Below are positions 42,301 through 50,946 of a stretch of 64,000 nt of DNA, one piece after another. Where the stretch lies: contig NZ_CM009973.1 of the NCBI RefSeq assembly GCF_003259675.1, forward strand, positions 1 through 64,000, given 5' to 3'. The notes beneath the pieces were generated by a model. The model did not search any database. It saw nothing but the letters and a program-made list of their open reading frames with translations, and was not told where the DNA came from. The translations under genes were made by a program, and so were the position numbers. This DNA is from Macrococcoides bohemicum (lineage in GTDB: Bacteria > Bacillota > Bacilli > Staphylococcales > Staphylococcaceae). How positions within the stretch are numbered: the stretch's first letter is position 1; every line of letters starts with the position of its first letter.

Positions 42301-42335
42301 AGGTGCTTAGTTGACTAACTAAGCATCTTTTTTTG
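42301..42335 (+). terminator. Intrinsic terminator after the sortase
   Basis: AGGTGCTTAGTT pairs with AACTAAGCATCT across GACT (one G:A mismatch), then seven T residues. Confidence 0.85.
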
Positions 42336-42350
42336 AGGAGAGATTAAATT

Positions 42351-43712
42351 ATGGAAAAGTCAACAGATAAAAAGAATTATTCAGTTAAAAATAGAGCATT
42401 GCCCCCAGAACTTATAAAAAAAGCAAATGAGATGAATATACTAGATTATTTAGATAAAAAAGGTATATTAGTGCAAAGTATAGGAAAAGGACAGTATCAG
42501 CTTGTAGATCATGATTCATTTAAGATAAACGCTGATCCGACAAGTGAGGACTACAATAAAATGAATTGGTATAGTCGTGGTGAAGGTGCATACGGTCCTA
42601 TAGGTTTTGCGAAACTATATTATGGTATGAATTTCAGAGAAGCAGTGAAAGATGTTACTGAAACAATAGATGAAATGATTGAATCTGTCAAACCGATAGA
42701 AAAAATCGTTCGTAATGAAAAACCTTATGAATATGATCCTACATATATCACGAAAGACACCAGTAAAATTGAGGATTATTTAGTCAACGAAAGAAAAATA
42801 AATCCAGATTTAGTAGAAGCTCTAATAGATAAAGGTATGATTAGACAAACGTCTAAAAAGATAAGTAATGATAATGGTAAGGAAATTGAAGTAAATAATT
42901 TAGCGTTTATGTGGAATAGACACGGTAAAATTATAGGACATGATGAAAGAGGTATTGTTGAAGGTTCACATTTCAAAAAAATAGCATCAGGAGTTCCTGA
43001 AAACAGGGGCTTTTCAGTTACTTTTGGTAAACCAGAAAGTATTTTTGTTTTTGAATCAAATATTGATGCATTATCATATGCTTCAATGTATAAACCTAAA
43101 AACAGTAGATTTATATCTTTAAATGGTGCAGATAAACCAAAAACGATGTATCAAGCTATTAAAGATATAGTAGATGATACAAAAGAGCCACCTAAAAATA
43201 TTGTTTTATGCTTGGATAATGACAGAACAGGCAGAGAAGCAACAAATAAACTGTGTGTACCACTACAATTAGGAGAAAAAGAGATTGATTTTTATATTTC
43301 TCAACCACCACGATTTGAAAAAGAAAAAGTATATGAGAAAAATAGTATTAATGAATTATTCAAAACTATTGATAACAATGATACAAAGGAAAATAATTTA
43401 AAGATCAAAAATGATAGACTTGAAATTCAAGAAGAAGTAACAGGATGGCATATATATGATAAAAACCTTGATAAGAGCTATAAAATAGATGATGACAAAG
43501 GTAATAGAAATCGTTTAAGAAAGCTTTTTGAAAATGAAACTTTTGAGGTTGATTATATCAGCACTACTAAAGACTGGAATGAAGTTTTGAAATATGTAAA
43601 GGAAAACAACATATCTTTAGAAAGACCACTTATAAAACCTAGATTTGTAGAAAGAGATACAGAAAAAAACACAGAAAAAATTCAGCAAAAAAATAATGAA
43701 ATGGAGCGATAG
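42351..43712 (+). CDS. DUF3991/TOPRIM primase-like protein
   Basis: 453 residues, ATG after TGAGGAGAGATTAAA. ALPPELIKKANEMNILDYLD opens a DUF3991-like domain found in plasmid primase-like proteins, with a region YSRGEGAYGPIGFAKLYYGM. The TOPRIM part contains FVFESNIDALSYASM (Glu near 239) and IVLCLDNDRTGREA (D-x-D near 292). A helical tail follows, without a helicase domain. Likely primes or processes transferred strands. The next gene starts two bases after its stop. Confidence 0.8.
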   Translation: MEKSTDKKNYSVKNRALPPELIKKANEMNILDYLDKKGILVQSIGKGQYQLVDHDSFKINADPTSEDYNKMNWYSRGEGAYGPIGFAKLYYGMNFREAVKDVTETIDEMIESVKPIEKIVRNEKPYEYDPTYITKDTSKIEDYLVNERKINPDLVEALIDKGMIRQTSKKISNDNGKEIEVNNLAFMWNRHGKIIGHDERGIVEGSHFKKIASGVPENRGFSVTFGKPESIFVFESNIDALSYASMYKPKNSRFISLNGADKPKTMYQAIKDIVDDTKEPPKNIVLCLDNDRTGREATNKLCVPLQLGEKEIDFYISQPPRFEKEKVYEKNSINELFKTIDNNDTKENNLKIKNDRLEIQEEVTGWHIYDKNLDKSYKIDDDKGNRNRLRKLFENETFEVDYISTTKDWNEVLKYVKENNISLERPLIKPRFVERDTEKNTEKIQQKNNEMER

Positions 43713-43713
43713 A

Positions 43714-44184
43714 ATGAGTGTGTATAAAGAAATGATAATATTCATATGCTTTGCTGTATTCGTTCTATATTTAATCATTTCAAAAATAAGACTTGAAATA
43801 CGAAGAAGAAATAAAAGGATACTTGCAGATGCTAAAATGTATGAAGTAGATCGAATGAGTGGACAAGAATTTGAAAATTATTTAGAAGCATTGTTTTATT
43901 CAAAAGGTTATCGTTCTATTGTTACACAATCTTCTTATGACTATGGTGCAGACTTAATAATGCAGAATGGTAACAAAAATATTGTTATACAAGCAAAAAG
44001 ATATAAGGGAAAAGTTGGTGTTAAATCTGTGATGGAGATATATTCAGCACAAGCATTTTACAAAGCAGATGAAGCCTATGTATTTACAAACTCATACTTT
44101 ACTAAACAAGCTAAGGAACTAGCTATCGCTACAAATGTAATATTATGTGATCGTGATGCGATCATAAATCTAAGAAATAAATAG
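43714..44184 (+). CDS. Membrane-anchored Mrr-like restriction endonuclease domain protein
   Basis: 156 residues from ATG 43714, next to the preceding stop. One N-terminal membrane helix (6-23) faces a cytosolic PD-(D/E)xK domain: GQEFENYLEALFYSKGYRS, YDYGADLIMQNGNKNIVIQA, then KRYKG, giving the Asp and the QxK-type core (D near 90, QAK near 105) of the Mrr_cat family. Membrane-tethered members of this group occur across Firmicutes, with poorly known roles. Operon with a TOPRIM protein suggests DNA processing at the transfer site or plasmid exclusion. Confidence 0.78.
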   Translation: MSVYKEMIIFICFAVFVLYLIISKIRLEIRRRNKRILADAKMYEVDRMSGQEFENYLEALFYSKGYRSIVTQSSYDYGADLIMQNGNKNIVIQAKRYKGKVGVKSVMEIYSAQAFYKADEAYVFTNSYFTKQAKELAIATNVILCDRDAIINLRNK

Positions 44185-44245
44185 TCGTTCCTTCTATTAT
44201 AATATAGTATGATAATAGTAATGATTATAGAATAGAGGAATGACA

Positions 44246-44785
44246 ATGAAGTATGCTTATCTAAATGCTTTCAACATAGAAACACAATATTATAAGCAGT
44301 TAGAGTTATTAAAAACTTATAATCCAGATAAAATAATAGTTGAAAGTTCAGACAGTAATTCAGGTAGTACATCTTTTGATAATTTATTACATCTATTAGA
44401 GCCTGGGGACACAGTTATTTTTTACAAACTATCAATATTAAATCTATCTATAACTAAATTAATCAATCTGCTAATGACATTTAATAAGGAGAATATCAGG
44501 TTAATTGTAATAGATATACAACTTGATACAGCTAATAACAAGAATTTTTTTAATGTCATTGAAATGTTAAAGGATGCAGAAAGAGAAGTAATAGTAAGAA
44601 GAAATAAGTTGACGAAAAACACTCGTAAAAAGAAACAAGGACGACCAAAAGTATCAAATGATGTTAAAGAAAGACTGGTAGAAATGTATCATAACAATGC
44701 AACTTATAGTGAAATGCAAGAAGAATTAGGTATATCAAGAGTTTCTATATCAAAGTATTTAAAAGAATACAAAAAAAATGATTGA
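44246..44785 (+). CDS. Serine-recombinase-like protein lacking catalytic residues
   Basis: 179 residues from ATG 44246 (AGAGG seven bases upstream; 44240 is too close to it). The fold pattern of a resolvase is clear: YAYLNAF at the N-terminus, GDTVIFYKLSILNLSITKL centrally, KDAEREVIVRRNK in helix E, GRPK, then an HTH (YSEMQEELGISRVSISKYLK). Compared with the intact resolvase at 50947, the YARVS nucleophile block is YAYLN (Ser and Arg lost) and WRLDRLGRN is YKLSILNLS (all Arg lost). It should bind DNA but not cut. Probably a repurposed regulator. Confidence 0.75.
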   Translation: MKYAYLNAFNIETQYYKQLELLKTYNPDKIIVESSDSNSGSTSFDNLLHLLEPGDTVIFYKLSILNLSITKLINLLMTFNKENIRLIVIDIQLDTANNKNFFNVIEMLKDAEREVIVRRNKLTKNTRKKKQGRPKVSNDVKERLVEMYHNNATYSEMQEELGISRVSISKYLKEYKKND

Positions 44786-44898
44786 ATGATGCAATATAGT
44801 CTATATATTTAAGTAATAATTTCTATGTTATTTTATGGTATTATTTCAACAATCAGAAATTTCTTTAAAATCTAAATATATAGACGAGGTAATTTGTT

Positions 44899-45279
44899 AT
44901 GGAAGTACTGGGAGAAAGATTAAAGGCCTTGCGTAAAAGTAAGGGTTTATCGCAAGCTGACCTTGCAAGAGATATATGCACTCAGAGTAATATAAGTAGA
45001 ATTGAAAAAGGACTACATACACCTACCTCTCATATGCTAGATCTTTTTGCTAAAAGATTAGATATCGATTTAAATTATTTATATTCTGGTATAGCAGATT
45101 ATAATCTAGAAGAATTTAAAAAGAAGGTGTATGACTGTATTGAATATGCTGATTATACAACATTAAAAAATTTTGTTGATGATATGACTTCAGAATTTAA
45201 GATAGAGTATGAGAAGAAAATAAAGTTCTGGGTTAATAAGAATACAAATAAATTAAGGAGATGTTCATATGACGTATAG
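44899..45279 (+). CDS. XRE-family transcriptional regulator, 126 residues
   Basis: ATG after ATAGACGAGGTAATTTGTT. Residues 1-65 hold a strong HTH (ERLKALRKSKGLSQADLARD, then SNISRIEKGLHTPTSHMLDLFAKRL). The rest is one helical segment. It resembles the start of Rgg/PlcR-type regulators, whose TPR repeats normally add about 200 residues, so the sensor part is missing or minimal. It overlaps a small membrane-protein gene by 11 bases and may regulate the divergent or following cargo. Confidence 0.85.
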   Translation: MEVLGERLKALRKSKGLSQADLARDICTQSNISRIEKGLHTPTSHMLDLFAKRLDIDLNYLYSGIADYNLEEFKKKVYDCIEYADYTTLKNFVDDMTSEFKIEYEKKIKFWVNKNTNKLRRCSYDV

Positions 45280-45463
45280 AATAGTAGCTATTATTCTATT
45301 TATAATTTTTGTTGCTGTAATGGCTTTTAAGGTGTTACCAGGAGATTTTGGCAATACTGCGGTAAACATAGGCGTCGACATAGCTTTTATCGCTGCTGGA
45401 ATGATAGTATATAAAATCGCAGAATTGTTAGATATTAAAAACAATAGAAAAAAGAATATATAA
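45269..45463 (+). CDS. Small membrane protein, 64 residues
   Basis: TTAAGGAGATGTTCAT precedes the ATG, inside the end of the XRE gene. Two membrane helices (5-22 and 32-50) and a basic tail. Co-translated with the regulator; may signal to it. No family is recognised. Confidence 0.65.
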   Translation: MTYRIVAIILFIIFVAVMAFKVLPGDFGNTAVNIGVDIAFIAAGMIVYKIAELLDIKNNRKKNI

Positions 45464-45473
45464 ATTTGGTACC

Positions 45474-45513
45474 ACTTGAATTGATACATAATTTTCAATT
45501 CAAGTGTTTTTTT
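45474..45513 (+). terminator. Intrinsic terminator
   Basis: ACTTGAATT pairs with AATTCAAGT, followed by GTTTTTTT. It ends the XRE unit and marks the boundary with the lantibiotic-type cargo. Confidence 0.8.
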
Positions 45514-45865
45514 GTGCTTATGCTTATTAATATCCTTAAGTGGAAAACAAAATATAGTTATTGACAATAAAAGTATTTAAAAGATTATTAAAAGATTATA
45601 AAAGAATACTCTTATTACATTTCATTAAAAAATTTATTTTAAAGAAAAAATTAAACCTTTCCCAAAATGACTCCTTTACTTACTACAAAAGATCCTCAAA
45701 ATCCCCTTAAAAACATATTTATTTAAAAATAAAGCTTATTAATTCAATGTTTACTAAGTAATATATTTATATCTCCCTTTTTGTCTGAAACACTTAAAAC
45801 AGTGGAATTATAAGAATTCATTAAGAATTAAATTGTAAAATATTTTGTAAGAGGAGGTGAGATAC
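45514..45865. other. Gene-free junction before the lantibiotic remnant
   Basis: About 350 A+T-rich bases without a reading frame or strong hairpin. TTGACA occurs at about 45561 with A+T-rich DNA beyond it, a possible promoter for the ABC transporter operon. The base composition and position suggest an insertion boundary. No repeats were recognised. Confidence 0.3.
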
Positions 45866-46045
45866 ATGGAAGTTATATTAATAGCAATTGCTATCATTAG
45901 TTTCATACTTAGTTTATCTTTGTTTACTGTAGAAATTTTTAAAGGAGGAATAACAAAAGGAAATTTCAAATCTACTTATATTTTCTTATTTATTTTTGTA
46001 ATAACTATAGCTGGCTATCTATTTTTAATAAATGGAGGTAAATAA
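45866..46045 (+). CDS. Small membrane protein of the immunity operon, 59 residues
   Basis: ATG 45866 follows AGAGGAGGTGAGATAC; the upstream GTG at 45857 is inside that site. Two membrane helices (2-22 and 36-54). Its stop overlaps the ATP-binding gene's ATG (TAATG). The position suggests a small immunity or accessory subunit (LanI/LanH-like role), but no sequence family is claimed. Confidence 0.6.
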   Translation: MEVILIAIAIISFILSLSLFTVEIFKGGITKGNFKSTYIFLFIFVITIAGYLFLINGGK

Positions 46046-46881
46046 TGATCTTATTAAATAACTTGACGGTTAATAGAAATAATAAAGATATTTTAAAAAA
46101 TATAAATTATAGTTTTGAGAAAGGCAAAATTTATGGATTACTAGGTCCAAATGGATCTGGTAAATCCACTCTTTTTAAAACAATGATTAATGTCATTGAT
46201 TATAAAGGAGAAATAAAGACATCTAATATCAAGAATATTGGACATTTGATAGAATATCCTGCATTTTATAGTAATTTAAGTTGCTATAAAAATCTTGAAC
46301 TACACGCCAATTATCAAATGATTGAAGGTGAAGATATCTCTTCATACTTAAAGTTAGTTAATTTAGAAGATGCTAAAAACAAAAAATTTAAAAATTTATC
46401 ACTAGGAATGAAACAACGTCTCGGTATTGCTAGATCTCTAATGGGTAACTCAGAACTCATTTTACTTGATGAACCTTCAAATGGATTGGACCCCTCAGGT
46501 ATTATTGATATTCGAAATATCATAAATAATATAAAATTATCTACTCGCACTATAATTGTTTCCAGTCACATATTAAATGAGATAAATCATTATGTCGATA
46601 CAATACTATTTATCCATGATGGACAATTGATTGCACATGTGAAAAATAATCATGATAAGTATGGAATAATTAACTATACAAAAGAAATTGAAGAGCAGAT
46701 GGATATGATTCAAAACAATATTTACACACTAATTAAATGCAAGGATAATACTCAGTATATAGTAGGTGACTATATTAATTTAGTGAAATTTGTGAATAAT
46801 AATAATATTATTGATTTTGATTTAGAGGCCTTGTATCTTAAGCTGATGTCAATGAATATTGTAGAGGTGATTTTTAAATGA
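46045..46881 (+). CDS. lanF: Lantibiotic-immunity-type ABC transporter ATPase (LanF-like)
   Basis: 278 residues. Walker A GLLGPNGSGKST near residue 33, the ABC signature LSLGMKQRLGIARSL near 127, and Walker B LILLDEPSNGLDPSG near 150 are complete. The short body and C-terminal extension fit the BcrA/NisF/EpiF group, which expels lantibiotics or bacitracin-like peptides from the membrane. Overlaps the permease gene by four bases. Confidence 0.82.
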   Translation: MILLNNLTVNRNNKDILKNINYSFEKGKIYGLLGPNGSGKSTLFKTMINVIDYKGEIKTSNIKNIGHLIEYPAFYSNLSCYKNLELHANYQMIEGEDISSYLKLVNLEDAKNKKFKNLSLGMKQRLGIARSLMGNSELILLDEPSNGLDPSGIIDIRNIINNIKLSTRTIIVSSHILNEINHYVDTILFIHDGQLIAHVKNNHDKYGIINYTKEIEEQMDMIQNNIYTLIKCKDNTQYIVGDYINLVKFVNNNNIIDFDLEALYLKLMSMNIVEVIFK

Positions 46882-47603
46882 TTAGATATATTAAAGGAGA
46901 AATTGCAAAAGTTCGCAGTGAGAACTTTATTTTTGTAGTTCTTTCACTTAGCTTAATACCCTTAATAATGAATCTAATAAACTTTTTTGTTAATGATTCA
47001 AACCTATCTATAGAAGATGGTTTATACTTTAGGTTTTATAATCAATTTTCAATGTTACTACCTATCATTTCATGTATCATTCCTTCTTCTATTTTCTATT
47101 TAGAAGATAAGAATAATACATATTTAAATTGGCTCTCTTATACCAATAAGAAAAATTCCTTATTCTTTTCAAAATATCTGCTCTCTTTTTTTATAGCTTT
47201 CTTAATTTATTTAATAAATTTTTTAATCATTGTTGTTCTTTACATCGTTAATGGTGAGTATGATAGTCTAATATATATAACTATTTCTTTTCTAATATTA
47301 AATCTATTTGGATGGCTAATGGTTATTCCATTAACTACCTATGTAATAATTAAAACTCATAATATTGTAATATCTATATCGTTTGGAATCGCCATCTCAT
47401 TATTGTCTATGATATTTATAGCTGCTCCTTTTTCATATATAATACCATCAGCATTTGGATATAGAGTAGGTTTAAAGTTCATTGACAATGACTTTTATTA
47501 CCATAATGTTATAAGTAGTACGGTTATCGGTATAGTTATAACATTAGCATTATTAGTTATTATGAGTATATTATCTTTAAAAGCACTAAAGAAAGCTATA
47601 TAA
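46878..47603 (+). CDS. lanE: ABC permease subunit (LanE/LanG-like)
   Basis: 241 residues with six membrane helices and the start MIRYIKGEIAKVRSENFIFV, typical of the ABC-2/LanE group. Length agrees with EpiE/NisE (about 240-250). Translationally coupled to the ATPase. Only one permease gene is present, whereas complete Lan immunity systems usually have two (E and G); the second may be lost. Confidence 0.78.
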   Translation: MIRYIKGEIAKVRSENFIFVVLSLSLIPLIMNLINFFVNDSNLSIEDGLYFRFYNQFSMLLPIISCIIPSSIFYLEDKNNTYLNWLSYTNKKNSLFFSKYLLSFFIAFLIYLINFLIIVVLYIVNGEYDSLIYITISFLILNLFGWLMVIPLTTYVIIKTHNIVISISFGIAISLLSMIFIAAPFSYIIPSAFGYRVGLKFIDNDFYYHNVISSTVIGIVITLALLVIMSILSLKALKKAI

Positions 47604-47619
47604 TATACTCAAAATTTAG

Positions 47620-47680
47620 GAATAAAAGAAAAAACATGAAGAATGATTTCATCCTCTTCATGTTTTTCTTTTATTTCGTG
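47620..47680. terminator. Long intrinsic terminator
   Basis: AATAAAAGAAAAA..CATGAAGA pairs with TCTTCATG..TTTTTCTTTTATT across a 12-base loop. It can serve the plus-strand ABC operon and converging transcripts from the right. Confidence 0.8.
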
Positions 47681-47822
47681 GATTGTAAAATTAAGCTACA
47701 TTCTTTCTAGCTTTTCCTTGTTTTTTAATATAACTGCTTTTTTTATCCGTTAAGACAGTTAATAATACTGAACCACTCTAATAAATATTCTTTTTCTTTA
47801 TTAGATCTTTTAACAAAAAAGA

Positions 47823-48068
47823 TCAATCCTTTTGTTTATTTGTTCGTTTCGTTTCAAGCTGTTCCCCATATTTAATTAAATCTTCTTTTAAATATAAAGT
47901 AGTCTTAGATTTACTTATGTTTTTGTCATACAGAGTAATAAAAGGTTCCACATACTTTCTTGAAGCTGTTGTGACAAACTGATTTTTAGTTTGTTTTGTA
48001 TAATAATGTGCATCACTATAACGTATGCAATTTTCTTCAACCCATTTTTTAATTTCATTTTTATTCAT
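47823..48068 (-). CDS. Hypothetical basic protein, 81 residues
   Basis: Minus strand, start preceded by CGAGGAATAGAA. Rich in Lys, Tyr and Thr (KKWVEENCIRYSDAHYYTKQ), soluble, helical. It may bind nucleic acid. It lies between the ABC operon and the truncated lanC, an area of rearrangement. No family is recognised. Confidence 0.5.
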   Translation of the reverse strand: MNKNEIKKWVEENCIRYSDAHYYTKQTKNQFVTTASRKYVEPFITLYDKNISKSKTTLYLKEDLIKYGEQLETKRTNKQKD

Positions 48069-48188
48069 TTCTATTCCTCGCTAAACTAATTATTATTGTT
48101 TTAACATTATCATAATTTTTAAAATGGGTATCTACTTTTTAATGTATCTATATGTCTGTGATATGTTTTTAGCTTTTTCATACAATTT

Positions 48189-48875
48189 TTGGTGTTATCA
48201 ACTTCAATTTTATACAACGTATCAACATGTAATGCTAATTTTTCAATATCTAAAGTAAATATCACTTGGCCTCTCTCATTTTTCAAAGTGTATAATCCTA
48301 AAAACTCCGATTATAATCATAAAGATATTTTAACATTAGGGTTTGCTCATGGTATTTCCGGTATGCTTTTATCACTATCTAAGGCTTTTAAAATACTAGG
48401 TGACATTAACCTCAACAATATAACATTATCAGAGTATCTTATAGCGCTACTACATAAAGAAAACAAACTTCTTGATAAAAAAGAAGATATAAATAATATA
48501 TGGTGCAATGGATTAGGAGGGATATTCTTAGTAAGAAAAATACTATTGGATTCATATAGTGATATATATATAAATGAAAATCTATATGTATACCAAATAC
48601 AGAGTGAAATAGATAAGCATAAAAATGAACAAACCCTAAGTTCATTATCTGTCTGCCATGGAGAGCATGGTAACCAACTAATTAAAAAAATATGGCATAG
48701 AGATTTTAATGAAGAAAATCGATTGATAAATTACAAACTATCACATGAATGGTCCTCTGGTTATAGATACCCTAACAAAAACTTTAGTTTTTTCCTTGGT
48801 ATTACGGGACAGTTATTTAACATAATTTACATAGATACTGATGATAAAGATTTAATTAAAAGTATAATGTGTTAG
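48189..48875 (+). pseudogene. C-terminal half of a lantibiotic cyclase (LanC-type)
   Basis: The frame keeps the LanC motifs in order: GFAHGISGM, WCNGLGGI, SVCHGEHGN (zinc ligands Cys and Cys-His), and the terminal FFLGITGQ. About 200 N-terminal residues of a 400-residue cyclase are missing; the frame begins at a TTG without a ribosome binding site. LanC closes thioether rings by adding Cys to dehydrated Ser/Thr. It could equally be the cyclase end of a LanM. It is a remnant, and its end overlaps the histidine kinase gene on the other strand. Confidence 0.75.
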
Positions 48876-49880
48876 AACAATTTTTGTTCCTTTATTTGGA
48901 GAAGTAATATATTCTAGCTCTAAGTTTAATATATGAGAGATATCATTAATTATATTTAAACCTTTTCCTTTTGTATTCACTTGAGATTCTATTACTTGAT
49001 TATAATCAAAACCTTTACCATCATCAGTTATAACTATTTTTGTTGCATCATTAACTATAAATACCTGGATATTTACGTTTTTAGCTTTTGAGTGAAATAC
49101 AATATTTTGTATTATATTATCAATTAACCTTTCAAACCATATAGTATTTAAAGGAAGAATAATAGTTTTATCTATATCTAAATATATTTTAAACTGTTTT
49201 TTCAATACACTGTTCCATTTTAATAATGCTGTTTCAAAAAAATCTTTCAAATAAATTTCATTAATTATCAAATCTAAGTTTGAATCTTTACCAAAGTCAT
49301 TCTCCACCTTTATTTGATCACTCAGTTTTTCTATGACTTTAATATTATGTTTAATATCGCTGATTGATTCTTCATAATTCATATTATTTTCTAAATAATA
49401 TAGTGATATTCTGATTAATGAAAGGGGAGTTTTTATATCGTGAGAGATTTGTGCTAAATATTTAGAATGTATTTCTTCTAAATTCATACGCTCAATTTGA
49501 TTTTTTTTAAGTCTTATAATTAAATGATTTACAGAATTATAAAGAACATTTATTTCTGATTTCTTAGTAGAACTATTAAGTATATGAGGTAATGTATTTT
49601 GTGAATTTATTTGTTGTATTTCATCAGCAATAACTAATATATCATTAGAAATATTAATTATTATTTTTGAAATCCAATTGATAAAGATTAATATTAAAAC
49701 ACAAAATATAAATAGGATATGAAAACTGTAATTTGTTGAAATGAATCGAAAATTTGTGCCATTTAACTGATTTAATATAGTAACTGAAAAGAATACAGAA
49801 TAATTTGCTACAACAAAAGCGATTGGAACATATAGTAATGAAATCAAAATATATAGATAGTATTTTGCATTTAAATTCAT
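48852..49880 (-). CDS. Sensor histidine kinase (NisK/VanS-like)
   Basis: 342 residues. Two membrane helices (8-30 and 52-72) flank a very short outer loop, as in intramembrane-sensing kinases. ISHDIKTPLS (His near 148) is the phospho-acceptor H box, DNIIQNIVFHS the N box, and TDDGKGFD the G box. GGAGATAAT precedes the ATG. It begins three bases after the response regulator stop, so the pair is co-transcribed. Short-loop kinases beside ABC transporters usually sense antimicrobial peptides or transporter activity. Confidence 0.88.
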   Translation of the reverse strand: MNLNAKYYLYILISLLYVPIAFVVANYSVFFSVTILNQLNGTNFRFISTNYSFHILFIFCVLILIFINWISKIIINISNDILVIADEIQQINSQNTLPHILNSSTKKSEINVLYNSVNHLIIRLKKNQIERMNLEEIHSKYLAQISHDIKTPLSLIRISLYYLENNMNYEESISDIKHNIKVIEKLSDQIKVENDFGKDSNLDLIINEIYLKDFFETALLKWNSVLKKQFKIYLDIDKTIILPLNTIWFERLIDNIIQNIVFHSKAKNVNIQVFIVNDATKIVITDDGKGFDYNQVIESQVNTKGKGLNIINDISHILNLELEYITSPNKGTKIVLTHYTFN

Positions 49881-49883
49881 ATA

Positions 49884-50540
49884 TTATCTCCTAATGATAT
49901 AACCATATCCATAGATTGTTTCAATTGGACAAGATTCTTTTCCTAATTTTTTTCGTAAAGAATTTATATATACATTTAATTTGTTTTCAGAAGAATCACC
50001 ATATTCATTAGATATGAGAAACATTAAATTTTCTTTCGATACCTTTATATTTAAATTATTTACTAAATGAAAGAAAACTTTATGTTCATTGTCTGTAAGA
50101 TGAATGTATTCTCGATTTTTTGTAATTACCTCTTTTTCAAGATTAATGATTAAATCATTTATTCTTATACTACTTGGATAAAATATTGATAACATGTTTT
50201 CTACACGAGCCAGTAATTCGAGTGGTTCAAAAGGTTTAGTAATATAATCCTCAGATATTGTTAATCCTTTGATTTTATCAGAAACTTGATTCAATGCAGT
50301 CAAAAAAATAATGGGCTTTTCAGGAGCTATAGTTTTTATCCTTTTAGCTATTTCAAATCCATTAACGAATGGTAAATTGATATCTATTATAAATAAGTTA
50401 TAAAATTTAATTTTTTCATAATCAAAACGATAATCAAAAGCTAAATCTACTTCATATCCTTCTTTCTCTAAAATAAATTTAACAAACTTAGATATTTTTA
50501 CTTCATCTTCTATTACAAAAATTGAATATTTATTCTTCAT
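49884..50540 (-). CDS. OmpR-family response regulator (NisR/VanR-like)
   Basis: 218 residues. Receiver domain with the acidic pair at 11-13, phospho-acceptor Asp53 (FIIDINLP), Thr near 82 (FLTAL) and Lys in ITKPFEP; C-terminal winged helix ends YGYGYIIRR. TCCGAGGTAAATAT precedes the ATG. Its 5' end overlaps the frame extension of the divergent lanP fragment, so the intergenic region is very short. It probably regulates the nearby immunity genes, although these now lie beyond the kinase and the truncated lanC. Confidence 0.9.
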   Translation of the reverse strand: MKNKYSIFVIEDEVKISKFVKFILEKEGYEVDLAFDYRFDYEKIKFYNLFIIDINLPFVNGFEIAKRIKTIAPEKPIIFLTALNQVSDKIKGLTISEDYITKPFEPLELLARVENMLSIFYPSSIRINDLIINLEKEVITKNREYIHLTDNEHKVFFHLVNNLNIKVSKENLMFLISNEYGDSSENKLNVYINSLRKKLGKESCPIETIYGYGYIIRR

Positions 50541-50563
50541 ATATTTACCTCGGAGGTGTTTTT

Positions 50564-50836
50564 TTGATAATAAGGATTAATAGATTTTGTATTTGTATAT
50601 CCCTTATTCTATATTTTAACATATTTGTTCCTTTTGATTCTCAGGCAGAAAGTCTTAAAGAAGAGAAATATTATACTATTATGGTAGATAATAACAAAGA
50701 ATTTAGTAAAATTAAGAAGATTATTAGTAAATATAACAGTAAAGTAGTATATGAAGTTCAGGAATTGTATATTTTACAAATTAAGGGCTCTGAAAGCGAT
50801 GTACAAAAAATTAAAAAAAATTTAAAATATTTATAA
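50564..50836 (+). pseudogene. Propeptide fragment of a LanP-type subtilisin
   Basis: TTG 50564 follows CGGAGGTG. A signal peptide (about residues 8-27, ending DSQAES) is followed by YYTIMVDNNKEFSKIKKIIS and ELYILQIKGSESDVQKIKKN, the pattern of an I9-type propeptide of secreted subtilisins. The frame stops at residue 90, before any Asp/His/Ser catalytic domain. In epidermin-type clusters LanP is the leader protease, so this is probably the left end of a deleted lanP. It could be a free I9-like inhibitor instead. Confidence 0.55.
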
Positions 50837-50946
50837 ACAAATCAACAAGCTCTTCAAAACGAACTAACCCCAATTCTAAAATTACAAAACTTGAATCCAT
50901 TTTAATATTGATTAATCTTATTAGAATCAATCTTCCTAATCATATT

